DNA of 64,000 bases from Gephyromycinifex aptenodytis (GTDB lineage: Bacteria > Actinomycetota > Actinomycetes > Actinomycetales > Dermatophilaceae). The stretch spans positions 310,001 to 374,000 of the forward strand of contig NZ_CP051155.1 in NCBI RefSeq assembly GCF_012277275.1, read 5' to 3'. Of this stretch, positions 46,523 to 57,208 are shown piece by piece (position 1 is the stretch's first letter; each line of letters opens with the position of its first letter). The translations under genes were made by a program, and so were the position numbers. The notes under the pieces were generated by a model, which saw only the letters and a program-made list of their open reading frames with translations, was not told where the DNA came from and did no database searches.

Positions 46523-46640
46523 AGCGTTTCTCCCTGCCCAGTTGTTGTCCTCGCCGATGACAGCGGCGCACTGAACCTCACGACGAACTCGTCCTCGACC
46601 TTTCGGCCCGGAACCGGCTGCTCACCAGGTTGTCGTCGAC
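46519..46640 (-). pseudogene. 3' remnant of a sensor histidine kinase
   Basis: About 100 nt just ahead of the response regulator align with the last about 95 nt of the intact kinase gene (51354-51448). By eye there are about nine substitutions, a 3-nt and a 1-nt indel. It encodes the C-terminal FVVRFSAPLSS stretch, then a different tail (TTTGQGETL) whose stop overlaps the regulator start. The 1-nt indel breaks the frame, and no upstream part is left. Confidence 0.8.
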
Positions 46641-46665
46641 ATGATCGACGAAGGCGGGCACCGGG

Positions 46666-47508
46666 TCACGTTGCGACTCCCACATCGGTGGCCAGGCGAG
46701 CCACATGCAGAGTCAGATAAGAGAGTTCAGCCTCGTTGAGGTGGTGCCCGTCCATCACCAGCACCCCCTGCAACCGCTCGGCCACCCGCCAGGAGTTCGG
46801 GTGAGCAGTACGTATCGACTCGATCAGGAGCGCGGGCGCCTGGGTCACCTGTCCCTGTTGGGCCAGGCGGACGAAGAGGTATCGCAGATGGGTGACGAAA
46901 CGAGCTACCGACATCGATTGGTCGTCCAGCGCGGTATCGAACGCCGCAGCTACGACCGAAAGCACCTGTCGGATCCGGTGAGTCATGGCCACGGTATGGG
47001 CCATGTTGCGCCCCGCCACCTGGGCGTTGACGAAGTGCAGAGCGAAAGCGGTGGCCTCCTCCGGCGGCAGCCGCACATCATGGTCGCTGGCAATGATGTC
47101 CAGGGCCTCACGACCGGCGGCCAGCTCCTCCGGGAAGAGTTGAGCCACCTCCCACGCCAGCGGGTACGCTGCCGCCTCGTGATCACGGTGGCGCACCGCC
47201 ACGCTGAGATGATCCGCCACCGCGAGCAGGAGTGCCTGGGTCGGTTCCAGCCCGGTGCGCCTGCGATAGGCGCCAACGATGCGGCCTGCGGTTTCGGTGA
47301 TCTCCAAGGGGAGATCACCGAGCAGGCCGGCCAGCCGACCGATCGAATGCTCGCCGTCAGGCACGAACGTCTGCGTCACGGAGGCGACGTCCACCGGGTC
47401 ACCGAGATGGCGTCCGAAACCGAGTCCCTTGCCCATGAGGACAACCCGGGTGCCGTCGTTCCGCTGAGCCAGAACGGCGTTGTTGTTGAGCACCCGAACA
47501 ACCTGCAC
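46666..47508 (-). CDS. bglG: BglG/LicT-family transcriptional antiterminator
   Basis: The 280-residue protein binds the RAT hairpin in nascent mRNA to prevent termination. It has an N-terminal co-antiterminator RNA-binding domain (VQVVRVLNNNAVLAQ, 1-55) and two PTS regulation domains, PRD1 (about 65-165) and PRD2 (about 170-275), phosphorylated by the PTS. GTG 47508 has AGGAGG 6 nt upstream; the frame is open beyond it but without family sequence. It is the last gene of the beta-glucoside operon and its target is visible at 51133-51160. Confidence 0.92.
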   Translation of the reverse strand: MQVVRVLNNNAVLAQRNDGTRVVLMGKGLGFGRHLGDPVDVASVTQTFVPDGEHSIGRLAGLLGDLPLEITETAGRIVGAYRRRTGLEPTQALLLAVADHLSVAVRHRDHEAAAYPLAWEVAQLFPEELAAGREALDIIASDHDVRLPPEEATAFALHFVNAQVAGRNMAHTVAMTHRIRQVLSVVAAAFDTALDDQSMSVARFVTHLRYLFVRLAQQGQVTQAPALLIESIRTAHPNSWRVAERLQGVLVMDGHHLNEAELSYLTLHVARLATDVGVAT

Positions 47509-47576
47509 AGGGCTCCTCCTACTGGTGGTGTGGTGCGGGCGGGGGGCGACGACATCGCCCGAGACCCGACGTCGCT

Positions 47577-49037
<1,461 letters not shown>

Positions 49038-49044
49038 TCAGGTA

Positions 49045-50988
49045 TCACGCGGTGGTGGCGGACGGGTCAGGAACCTCGCTCGGCCGCCGGATGGCGGTGA
49101 GTACCGGGTCACCATGCTCGACGTCAGTGCGCTCCTCGGGAACGACGTCGGCGTAGGCCGCGGTGTTGGTGACGACCAGGAGGGTGGTCGCGGCAAAGCC
49201 CGCCTCGGCGATGACGCCGCGATCGAAGTCCATGAGGGCGTCACCGGCGCGGACGCGCTCACCTGAGCTCACGCGGGCGGTGAAGCCACGACCCTGGAGT
49301 CGAACGGTGTCGATTCCGACGTGGATGAGAAGTTCAAGGCCGCGGTTCGAACGCAGTCCGATCGCGTGCGGCATGAGCGCGACGACCTCCCCGTCGCAGG
49401 GCGCGTACACCGTGGAATCGGAGGGTTCGATGGCCACGCCGCGTCCCATCGCGCCGGAGGCGAAAACGGGGTCGGGTACCTCGCCGAGGGGCAGCAGGTG
49501 GCCGCTGACCGGGGCGCTCACCGCGATGGTGTCTTCACCCGCGGCCAGGACAGCGGTCGCGCTTGCAGCCTCGGTCGTTGAGTTGCCGGCGGCTTCGACG
49601 TCGGTGCCGAGGTCCTCTGCGGGATCGTCGAAGCCGGTGACGATGACCAGGACTGCTGCCAGGAGGAACGCCACCAGGGCGCCTACCGATACCCACAGCA
49701 GCGAGGATGTCCCGGCCTTGTGGGCGTTGACGATGGTGAGTGGACCGGGCAGACCCGCATACACGTATTGGCGGGCACCGAAGATCGCGATGATGACGGC
49801 TCCCACCGCGCCGCCGATGCAGCCCATGACGAACGGCTTTTTGAGGCGAAGCGTCACGCCGTAGATCGCGGGTTCGGTGATGCCGAAGAATCCGGTGGCG
49901 GCCGCGGAAGCGGCGACGCCCTTCATCTGCCGGTTGCGCGACCGAAGGAAGACACCGAATGCCGCGCCGACCTGACCGATTACCGCGGCGGTTTGGAAGG
50001 CTTGGAAGGAATCCTGGCCGTACTTGTCGAAGTTCTCCAGCACCATCGGGGTGACACCCCAGTGGATGCCGAAGATGACCGCCACCTGCCAGAAGCCTCC
50101 GATGAGGGCGGCGGCGACGGGCGGCGCAGCCGCGACGAGCGCGTTGTAACCGTTGGCGAGGCCGCTAGCGGCGCCGGCGCTGAGCGGACCAATGAGCAAC
50201 AGGGTCAGCGGCACCATGACGATCAGGCAGATGAACGGTTCGAAAAGCTGCTTGGCTGTGCCGCGCAGCACCCGGGAGAGTCCGCGCTCGAGGTAGGACA
50301 GCACCCACACCAGGAACAACGGCGGCAGGACCGAACTCGTGTACACGGTCTGCGTGAGGGGAAGTCCGAAGAAGGTGACGTGTTCGCCTTCGCCGATGCG
50401 GGCTGCAATCTCGCCCCACGTGGGATTCATGATTGCGGCGCAGCACAGGACAGCGATGAAGGTGTTGACCTTGAAGTGCCTGGCCGCGGTGATGGCGATG
50501 AAGATGGGCAGGAACGTGAACGGCGTCCACGACATGAAAGAGAGAACCTCGAAGGCGCCCGTCTTTTCAAAGTCAGGCCACGCCATCGTGGTCAAGATGA
50601 GAGAACCCTGAAGGATGCCGGCAGCGGCGAGGATGTAGATGAAGGGCGCGAACACTGCGGACATCGTGGCGATGACCCGATTGAGCACTGATTGCTTGGG
50701 CGCGTCGCCCTCGTGTCGAGCGCCATCCAGGTGAGCGGCGTCAATGAACGCGTCGTGAACCTCACCGACGTGGGCGCCGATGACGACCTGGAATTGCCCC
50801 CCGTTTTCAACCACGGTGATAACTCCTGGCATCTGCGTCACCGCGGCCCTGGCGCCCGCTGGAGTGGTCCGCAGGACCAGACGCAGTCGGGTGGCGCATC
50901 GCGTGGCGTTCACGACGTTGTCCGTTCCCCCGACGGCGTCGAGGATGTCGTGGGCGAGTTTTGGATAGTCACGTACCGGCTCAGCCAT
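49045..50988 (-). CDS. bglF: Beta-glucoside-specific PTS transporter, EIIBCA
   Basis: The 647-residue protein imports and phosphorylates beta-glucosides. Order: EIIB (1-85) with phospho-Cys31 (NATRCATRLR), EIIC membrane domain (about 105-460) and EIIA (about 490-620) with His556 (LLIHVGIDTV). The EIIA sits at the C terminus as in the Bgl class. It heads the operon and follows the RAT leader. EI and HPr are not in this window. Confidence 0.94.
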   Translation of the reverse strand: MAEPVRDYPKLAHDILDAVGGTDNVVNATRCATRLRLVLRTTPAGARAAVTQMPGVITVVENGGQFQVVIGAHVGEVHDAFIDAAHLDGARHEGDAPKQSVLNRVIATMSAVFAPFIYILAAAGILQGSLILTTMAWPDFEKTGAFEVLSFMSWTPFTFLPIFIAITAARHFKVNTFIAVLCCAAIMNPTWGEIAARIGEGEHVTFFGLPLTQTVYTSSVLPPLFLVWVLSYLERGLSRVLRGTAKQLFEPFICLIVMVPLTLLLIGPLSAGAASGLANGYNALVAAAPPVAAALIGGFWQVAVIFGIHWGVTPMVLENFDKYGQDSFQAFQTAAVIGQVGAAFGVFLRSRNRQMKGVAASAAATGFFGITEPAIYGVTLRLKKPFVMGCIGGAVGAVIIAIFGARQYVYAGLPGPLTIVNAHKAGTSSLLWVSVGALVAFLLAAVLVIVTGFDDPAEDLGTDVEAAGNSTTEAASATAVLAAGEDTIAVSAPVSGHLLPLGEVPDPVFASGAMGRGVAIEPSDSTVYAPCDGEVVALMPHAIGLRSNRGLELLIHVGIDTVRLQGRGFTARVSSGERVRAGDALMDFDRGVIAEAGFAATTLLVVTNTAAYADVVPEERTDVEHGDPVLTAIRRPSEVPDPSATTA

Positions 50989-51081
50989 GAGAAGCCCTTC
51001 CTGCGGCGCCGACTACCGTGTCGACGAATGAAGTTCTACGGGAACGATTGGTGTTTCGCCGCGGGCCGCAGTGCCGATACG

Positions 51082-51146
51082 AAAAAGAGGCAACACATCG
51101 CAGGCAGAGTAATGACGCGCACTCCGGCCCCGAGTATTGCCTCTTT
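51082..51146 (-). terminator. Leader terminator of the beta-glucoside operon
   Basis: On the minus strand AAAGAGGCAATAC (51146-51134) can pair with GTGTTGCCTCTTT (51096-51084) with one G-U pair, followed by Ts, forming a long terminator hairpin with a 37-nt loop about 95 nt before the EII start. Its left arm overlaps the RAT. Confidence 0.75.
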
Positions 51147-51160
51147 CGAGTAACAAGCTC
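51133..51160 (-). promoter_or_regulatory. Ribonucleic antiterminator (RAT) target of BglG
   Basis: The minus strand reads CTTGTTACTCG then AAAGAGGCAATA, matching the LicT/BglG RAT pattern (TTGTTACT, short spacer, AGGCAAAA-like arm). Bound BglG would hold this hairpin and prevent the overlapping terminator. Confidence 0.75.
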
Positions 51161-51183
51161 GACATCCGTAAGGAATTGCATGG

Positions 51184-51213
51184 AGGCTACCCCCGCGTGT
51201 CGGCCGCCTGCAA
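51184..51213 (-). promoter_or_regulatory. Candidate promoter of the beta-glucoside operon
   Basis: On the minus strand TTGCAG (51213-51208), an 18-nt spacer and TAGCCT (51189-51184) lie just upstream of the RAT, giving a start point about 15-20 nt before it. Confidence 0.55.
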
Positions 51214-51338
51214 GGGGGCTGCGGACACGAGGTCCTGACCGCGAAGTGCGTCGTAGCTGATTGCTTCCTGCCGCCTCAGCTCTGTTGTGGCCGGCGGCAC
51301 CAGCCCACCATCAGCCGTGAGGTCGCGGGAGCCCCGAC

Positions 51339-52568
51339 CTAGGAGGTCTGCAGCCCAGTTGTCGTCGCTGATGACAGTGGCGCGCTGAACCTCACGACGA
51401 ACTCGTCCTCGACCCTCTCGGCCGAGAACCGGCCGCCCACCAGGTTGGCGCGTTCTCGTAAACCGAGCAGGTCATGTCCCGCGCCTCGTTCGGACGGCGC
51501 TACCTGCGACCCATCCGAGGCTGGGATGGGGTTGCTGAGATGCATGAGGACGTCCTGGCCTTCCTGGGAGACCCGAAGGTGAGCCTGCGGGTTGGGGCCG
51601 CCGTGTTTGACGACGTTGGTCAGTGCCTCTTGAACAGCACGCACCATCGCCAGGCGGGCCGGTGTCGGCCAACTGCTCTGCCAGGCGCGCAAGGTGTCCG
51701 GGTCGGGCAGCTCCGTGGTTATCGCCACACCGTTGGCGCGAGCTTGATGCACCAGGTACGGGATCGTCGTCACGTCACCGACCGGCGTCTGGTCCTGCGC
51801 CCGCAGCACCCCCACCAGGGAGCGCACCTCGGCCAGGGCGTCCCGGGAGGCGTCCCGGGTGTTCTCCAGCGCTGAGCGCACAGCCTCGGGAGTGCCGATG
51901 GCCAGCCCGGAGGTGGCCTGCACCTGCACGACGGTGAGGCTGTGCGCGACGATGTCGTGCAACTCCCGGGCGATCCGAATCCGCTCCTGGGCGGCCGCCG
52001 ACTGCGCGGCCTCCTGGGCAGCTTGCCGGGCTTGGCGCTGCTGACGTGCCACGGCACGTCGATGCGCAGCGTCATTGCGCGCCAAGGTCGCTGCCCACAA
52101 GTAGGTGATGACGCACAACAGCACATGCAGCAGCAGGCTGGCGCGAGTCCACATCTGCACCACCGGGCTGCCGAACGAGCCCACCAGGGTCAACAGCAGC
52201 CCGGCCAGCCCCCACCACGGGTTGGGCACCCAGCGCGTCACGGTCCACAGGCTGATCGGGGCGCAGAACAGCAGGGGAGTGACCCCGAGGTTGACCGGGC
52301 TGGTGAAGACCACCAGCGCCAGTGCCGCCATCGCCGCGAAGGTCACGATGAACGCCGTGCGCGGTTTTGTGCGGCGAAGCAGCAACGCCACGCTCAACAC
52401 CAGGTGAATCGCTAGATTGGCCAGGTAAGCCCAATACGGCCCGTACTCGAGGATGAAAGTGGCCTCCATGGCGCTGACACACAGCGCCAGGCCACCGAGC
52501 ACCAGGTCGATCACAGGGGGGCGTCGCACCCGAACCATCGTAGGTTTCGCCCGCGGCAGGCGCCTCAT
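51339..52568 (-). CDS. NarL-partner sensor histidine kinase (HisKA_3 type)
   Basis: The 409-residue kinase has about four or five N-terminal hydrophobic segments, a dimerisation motif with phospho-His204 (ARELHDIVAHS) and an HATPase with GAGHDLLGLRERANLVGGRF. Such kinases pair with NarL/LuxR regulators. None adjoins it; the regulator at 45821-46522, next to a remnant of the same kinase end, is the likely partner. ATG 52568 is chosen; TTG 52619 and ATG 52538 are in frame and none has a clear ribosome site. Confidence 0.88.
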   Translation of the reverse strand: MRRLPRAKPTMVRVRRPPVIDLVLGGLALCVSAMEATFILEYGPYWAYLANLAIHLVLSVALLLRRTKPRTAFIVTFAAMAALALVVFTSPVNLGVTPLLFCAPISLWTVTRWVPNPWWGLAGLLLTLVGSFGSPVVQMWTRASLLLHVLLCVITYLWAATLARNDAAHRRAVARQQRQARQAAQEAAQSAAAQERIRIARELHDIVAHSLTVVQVQATSGLAIGTPEAVRSALENTRDASRDALAEVRSLVGVLRAQDQTPVGDVTTIPYLVHQARANGVAITTELPDPDTLRAWQSSWPTPARLAMVRAVQEALTNVVKHGGPNPQAHLRVSQEGQDVLMHLSNPIPASDGSQVAPSERGAGHDLLGLRERANLVGGRFSAERVEDEFVVRFSAPLSSATTTGLQTS

Positions 52569-52724
52569 CCCGCGGTAGGAGGCGCGAAACTGCACGACGT
52601 CCGGCGCGGGGCTCGGCAACGGTCGGCGAAGCGGGGAACCGGTGGCCTCAGGCAGCGCTCAGGACACGGGCTCTATCCTTGCCGCGTCCATCGCTGGTGG
52701 GCCGAGCAACCTAAGGAGACAGCC

Positions 52725-53942
52725 ATGCGACGTGCTCGCCCAGCCCCTCACAAGGTCCACGCACCCCTTCACGAGACGGCCCCCCAGCTCGCGATGCCTC
52801 TCGTACCGGAGCCGAGCCTCGGTTCGACTCGGGATGCCGCGCCGCTGATCAGTCGCCGGCACCTGCCGTATCCCGTTCTCGTCGCCGGCGCCTGGTCGGG
52901 GATCCTGATCCTGCTGGCGGCAGCCAGCTATCTGCTCGCCCAGGTCGTCGCGGCGGTCAGCATCGTCGTGGTGCCGTTGGCCGTGGCCGTCCTTCTCGCG
53001 GCGCTGCTGCATCCGTTGGTTAGTTGGCTGGATCAGCACAGCCCGCTGCCTCGGCCGGTGACGGCTCTCCTGGCGTTGTTGCTCCTGCTCTGCTTCATCG
53101 TGGCGGGGTCAACGGTGGCGATCAGCCAGATCGCGGCGGGGGCGCCTAAGATGACCGAGGGCGTGCAATCTGGTGTCGCAGCGATTACCTCGTGGTTGCG
53201 CACCGGCCCGCTGCACGTCACCGGCGGGCAACTGGCCGCCTACCTCACCCAGGCACAGCTGGCGCTCAAAGCCCACATCAGTGAGCTGTCGACAGGTTTC
53301 TTCGATGTCGGGAGCCGGGCGGTGGAGATGATCGCGGGCACCTTCATCTGCCTCATCGCCACATTCTTCTTCCTCTGTGACGGGGCGAAGATCTGGGCCT
53401 TTCTCGTCTCATTCCTGCCCCGCGCGACCCGCCGTCCGCTCTTCGAAGCGACCCGTCGAGGTTGGGTAAGCGTGAGTGCCTACGCGCGCACGCAGGTCGT
53501 GGTGGCGGCAGTCGATTCACTAGGGATCGCGCTGGGCGCGTTCGCGTTGGGGCTGCCCCTGTTGGGATCCATCGTCATGCTCGTCTTTCTCAGTGCCTTT
53601 GTGCCGATCGTCGGCGTGATCGTGGCGGGCATCGTGCCCACCCTGATCGCCCTCGTCGCGCTCGGCCCGGTGAGCGCACTCATCATGCTCGGCGTCGTGG
53701 TGTGCGTTCACTTCCTGGAGGCGCATGTCCTGCAACCATTCCTAATGGGTCACGCGGTCGCGCTGCATCCGCTGGCGGTCATCGTGGTCGTCGCCGTGGG
53801 CGCCTATCTATACGGGATCTCCGGTGCGTTGTTCGCCGTCCCGGTACTGGCCTTCCTCAACGCCACGGGACGCTACCTGGCCGGTGCAGACCCGTTCCCC
53901 GAACTCGGTACCCGTACCGGCGACGACACGCTCGTCGAGTAG
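52725..53942 (+). CDS. AI-2E family transporter-like membrane protein
   Basis: The 405-residue protein has about eight hydrophobic segments. The C-terminal signature region is typical: GLPLLGSIVMLVFLSAFVPIVGVIVAG and HFLEAHVLQPFLMGHAVALHPLAVIV. Members export small molecules or act in ion exchange (YdiK/TqsA-like); the substrate is not known. ATG 52725 has AAGGAGACAGCC directly ahead, the best ribosome site of this section. The N terminus (1-45) is soluble. Confidence 0.88.
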   Translation: MRRARPAPHKVHAPLHETAPQLAMPLVPEPSLGSTRDAAPLISRRHLPYPVLVAGAWSGILILLAAASYLLAQVVAAVSIVVVPLAVAVLLAALLHPLVSWLDQHSPLPRPVTALLALLLLLCFIVAGSTVAISQIAAGAPKMTEGVQSGVAAITSWLRTGPLHVTGGQLAAYLTQAQLALKAHISELSTGFFDVGSRAVEMIAGTFICLIATFFFLCDGAKIWAFLVSFLPRATRRPLFEATRRGWVSVSAYARTQVVVAAVDSLGIALGAFALGLPLLGSIVMLVFLSAFVPIVGVIVAGIVPTLIALVALGPVSALIMLGVVVCVHFLEAHVLQPFLMGHAVALHPLAVIVVVAVGAYLYGISGALFAVPVLAFLNATGRYLAGADPFPELGTRTGDDTLVE

Positions 53943-53967
53943 TGAGCAGCAGCGAGGGGGTAGACCG

Positions 53968-54651
53968 ATGCGGGTGTTGCTGGTCGAGGACGAGAAGGTG
54001 CTCGCCGAATCGCTACGGCAGGGATTGAGCCGGGAAGGGTTCGTCGTCGACGTCGCACATGACGGGGTCACCGGCGAATGGCTGGCGAGCGAAAACCCCT
54101 ATGACGTGCTGGTGCTGGACATCATGCTGCCCGGGCGTAACGGCTACGACGTACTGCGCAACGTCCGGGAACGCAAGATATGGACGCCGGCCCTCATGCT
54201 GACGGCCAAGGACGGGGAATACGACCAGACCGACGCATTCGACCTGGGCGCTGATGACTACCTGACCAAACCGTTCAGTTTCATCGTCCTGGTGGCACGA
54301 CTGCGAGCGCTCATCCGCCGCGGGGGGCCGCAACGCCCCGTCGTGTTGAGCGTCGGGGACCTGCAACTCGACCCCAACCGGCGCACGGTCACGCGGGACG
54401 GGGAACCCGTGGCCTTGACCGCGAAAGAGTTCGCGCTGCTGCACTACCTCATGCGCCACCCGGACGATGTGCTCTCTAAAGCGGAGATCCTGGACAACGT
54501 CTGGGATCCGGCCTTCGAGGGCAGCGAGAACATCGTCGAGGTCTACATCGGCTATCTACGCAAGAAGATCGACGTCGCCTTCGGGGTGCACACCCTGCAA
54601 ACGGTTCGCGGAATGGGCTACCGCCTGCTCTCGGCGCCGTCCGCGCAATGA
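53968..54651 (+). CDS. OmpR-family response regulator
   Basis: The 227-residue protein has a receiver with phosphoacceptor D51 (VLVLDIMLPGRNG), K around position 100 (DYLTKPFSF) and a C-terminal winged helix (LTAKEFALLHYLMRHPDDVLSKAEILDNVWD; VYIGYLRKKID). ATG 53968 follows GAGGGGG. No kinase adjoins it on this strand; the kinase 57209-58606 is the nearest candidate. Confidence 0.92.
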   Translation: MRVLLVEDEKVLAESLRQGLSREGFVVDVAHDGVTGEWLASENPYDVLVLDIMLPGRNGYDVLRNVRERKIWTPALMLTAKDGEYDQTDAFDLGADDYLTKPFSFIVLVARLRALIRRGGPQRPVVLSVGDLQLDPNRRTVTRDGEPVALTAKEFALLHYLMRHPDDVLSKAEILDNVWDPAFEGSENIVEVYIGYLRKKIDVAFGVHTLQTVRGMGYRLLSAPSAQ

Positions 54652-54794
54652 CCCGGGAGAGTAGTGACCGGGACGCGAGGGGGGTCGCACCGCTGCCGTG
54701 ATCGTGCGGCCACGCGTCCTTCTCAGGTTGTTCTTCGCATCAGGGGCGGACCGTGATGATCACCAGCAGAGATCCACCCGAGACGGAGCCCGGC

Positions 54795-55982
54795 ATGCAC
54801 GAACCAGAGAATGTCGCCCCCGCGGCCACCTATGAAGATCAGGCGGGGGCGCTGCCCGTCAACGCTCGGCGAGCCTCGGGTCAGCGCCGCTGGGGTGAGA
54901 TCGTCACCGTGTCCGTGCTCAGCGCGGTCGCGGCGTCCGCCTTGACCATGGCCGCCACCTCCACCCTTGACCGCAGCGCCGCGTGGACGCCGCTGGCCAG
55001 TGTCACACCCGCTCAGAGCAATCCAGCCGCCACACCCAGTTGGGCGGCCGTGGCGGCGAAGACCACGCCTGGAGTCGTGGCCATCTCGGTCAGCACCCCC
55101 GACCAAGCTGACGAGGGTTCCGGCGTGCTGTGGGACACCCGCGGAGACATCGTCACCAACGATCACGTCGTCGCCGCGCCCGGGGCTCATATCACTGTTC
55201 GAATCGGCGCCCAGGAAAGCTACCCGGCCACGGTTCTGGGGGCCGACCCCACCACCGACCTGGCCGTACTGCGCCTGACCCACCCGCCGCAGAGTCTGAG
55301 GCCACTGCCACGGGCCAACGCGACCGGGGTGAAGGTCGGGGACCCCGTCATGGCGTTGGGCAATCCGTTGGGTCTATCCGGCACCGCCACCACCGGCATT
55401 GTCAGTGCGCTGGGCCGTCCCGTCCTCACCCGCGCACCGACGCCGGAGGGCGCGTCGGCGGCGGATGCGCTCACCCCTGTCGTGACAGATGCCATCCAGA
55501 CCAGCGCCGCCATCAACCCGGGCAACAGCGGGGGAGCCCTGGTCGATTCCTACGGTCGGCTCATCGGCATCAATTCGGCGATCGCTTCCCTCAGCGCCGG
55601 CGGCGGGCAGGGTGGCAGCATCGGCATCGGCTTCGCCATCCCGATCGGTGAAGTCGAGAACGTCACGACCCAGATCATTCAGAACGGCCACGCCGAGCAC
55701 GCAACGCTTGGCGTTCGTCTGCAGGACGCGAGTTACCAGCAGGACAACCGCACGATCAGCGGCGCGGGGATCCTGCAGGTAGCACCCGACAGTCCAGCAG
55801 CGCAGGCCAAGCTACGTTCCGGGGATATCGTCACGGCCATCGACGGCAGGCCGGTGTCCAGCTCTGACGCTCTGGTCGGGGCGGTACGGGCGCTCCGCCC
55901 CGGCAGCACCGCGCGGCTGTCCGTGGCACACGCCGGTGGCGGTGCACGAGACCTGGACATCACCTTCGGCGGGCAACTGTGA
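54795..55982 (+). CDS. HtrA/DegP-like membrane-anchored serine protease
   Basis: The 395-residue trypsin-like protease has one membrane anchor (about 37-55), a catalytic triad H124 (TNDHVV), D155 (TTDLAVL) and S245 (NPGNSGGAL), and a C-terminal PDZ domain (GAGILQVAPDSPAAQAKLRSGDIV). It should act outside the membrane in quality control. ATG 54795 has GGAG 6 nt upstream; GTG 54753 and ATG 54756 are in frame. It follows the OmpR regulator as PepD follows MprAB in mycobacteria. Confidence 0.9.
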   Translation: MHEPENVAPAATYEDQAGALPVNARRASGQRRWGEIVTVSVLSAVAASALTMAATSTLDRSAAWTPLASVTPAQSNPAATPSWAAVAAKTTPGVVAISVSTPDQADEGSGVLWDTRGDIVTNDHVVAAPGAHITVRIGAQESYPATVLGADPTTDLAVLRLTHPPQSLRPLPRANATGVKVGDPVMALGNPLGLSGTATTGIVSALGRPVLTRAPTPEGASAADALTPVVTDAIQTSAAINPGNSGGALVDSYGRLIGINSAIASLSAGGGQGGSIGIGFAIPIGEVENVTTQIIQNGHAEHATLGVRLQDASYQQDNRTISGAGILQVAPDSPAAQAKLRSGDIVTAIDGRPVSSSDALVGAVRALRPGSTARLSVAHAGGGARDLDITFGGQL

Positions 55983-56264
55983 TCAGCAGCCATCCAAACC
56001 AGTTCGGCTCGACACCCTCGTCGTCGGCAACGCTCGGAGGCGCTCACTCGGATCGACCTGCCGCTGGTGAGGGCGACTCGTCACGGCTATCCGGTGCCTG
56101 CGTCCCCGCGGCCGCAGCGCCGCTTCGACAGTTGCCTAGAGTTGCCGCGTGATACTGCCTCGGTCCGCCTCGGACCGCACGCTGAGGGACATCAACGTGA
56201 GCCTGCGGCAGATCACGGTCGTGGCCCGCAGACAGGCCCCCGACGATGCCAGCGAGGTGCAGTG

Positions 56265-57083
56265 ATGCTCCTTTCCGTCCTCGCTGCGCTGCTGGCCTCC
56301 GCGGCCATGGGCGCCGCCGCTGTGGCCCAAGCCGTAGCGGCCCGGCGCACAGCAGGACTGAGGGTCGTCCTACACCCGTGGTACCTCACCGGCGGCGCTC
56401 TCGATCTTGCGGGATGGGGTCTGTCACTGCTGGCCATGCAGCATCTGCCCCTGCTCGCGGTACAGACCGTGCTGGCCGCTTCGCTGGCCTTGACCGTGGT
56501 GCTCAGCTCGGTGGTGCTGGGGGTGAGACCGGCACCCAGCATCTGGATGGCCGTCATCCTCGTCTGTCTGGCCTGTGCCGTCGTGGTGGCCGCTTCCTTA
56601 CCCGGTCCGCCCACGCACAGCCCTGCCGGTCTGCCGTTCGTTGCCGGTGCCGGGTTAGCTCTGGCGGTCATTCTCGCCGTGTACGGGTACCGGCATCCGA
56701 GCACAGCCGGCTGCGCGCTGATCGCCGGTCTGGCCTACTCGGGTTCGGCGGTAGCGGCCCGGGCGTTACCGAGCCTGTCTTTGGGGATGGTGTTCAGCGA
56801 GCCACTGGTCGCTCTGATCGTCGGGTTTTCGCTGGTGGGGACGGTGATGTTCGCTCGCGCCCTGGAGACTCGCCGCGATGCGGTCAACGAGGCCTCGGCC
56901 TGGCTGTGGGTCACCGAGATGGTCGTGCCCTCGATCATCGGAATTGTGGTGTTGGGCGACCAGGTGCGGCCCGGCTGGGCCATTCCGGCCCTGCTGGCCG
57001 TGGGGTTGGCGGTGTTCGCCACGGCACGCATCTCCCGCTCGGCTGCCCTCAGCGCTGCGACGCAACCCGTACCTTCCCCGTGA
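56265..57083 (+). CDS. EamA/DMT-family membrane transporter
   Basis: The 272-residue protein has about ten hydrophobic segments in two halves, the DMT/EamA layout. One half ends LLAVGLAVFATARISRS. ATG 56265 follows GAGGTG; GTG 56262 is adjacent. The frame is open upstream to 56067 but encodes no membrane or known sequence. Function is unknown; such proteins usually export metabolites. Confidence 0.78.
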   Translation: MLLSVLAALLASAAMGAAAVAQAVAARRTAGLRVVLHPWYLTGGALDLAGWGLSLLAMQHLPLLAVQTVLAASLALTVVLSSVVLGVRPAPSIWMAVILVCLACAVVVAASLPGPPTHSPAGLPFVAGAGLALAVILAVYGYRHPSTAGCALIAGLAYSGSAVAARALPSLSLGMVFSEPLVALIVGFSLVGTVMFARALETRRDAVNEASAWLWVTEMVVPSIIGIVVLGDQVRPGWAIPALLAVGLAVFATARISRSAALSAATQPVPSP

Positions 57084-57105
57084 TGGCGGGGCCGAATGAT
57101 CCAGT

Positions 57106-57125
57106 CGCCCGGCGTCGCCGGGGCG
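57106..57125. terminator. Hairpin between convergent EamA-like and kinase genes
   Basis: CGCCCGGC and GCCGGGGCG pair over a 3-nt loop with one bulge between two convergent genes. Weak evidence. Confidence 0.35.
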
Positions 57126-57208
57126 AGCTCCGGTGAGATGGGGGCCAGCTAGCCGCAGCGTTGAGTGCTCGCCGCCCGCGGCAGCTGCTTCGCCGACGCG
57201 GGCGTCGG

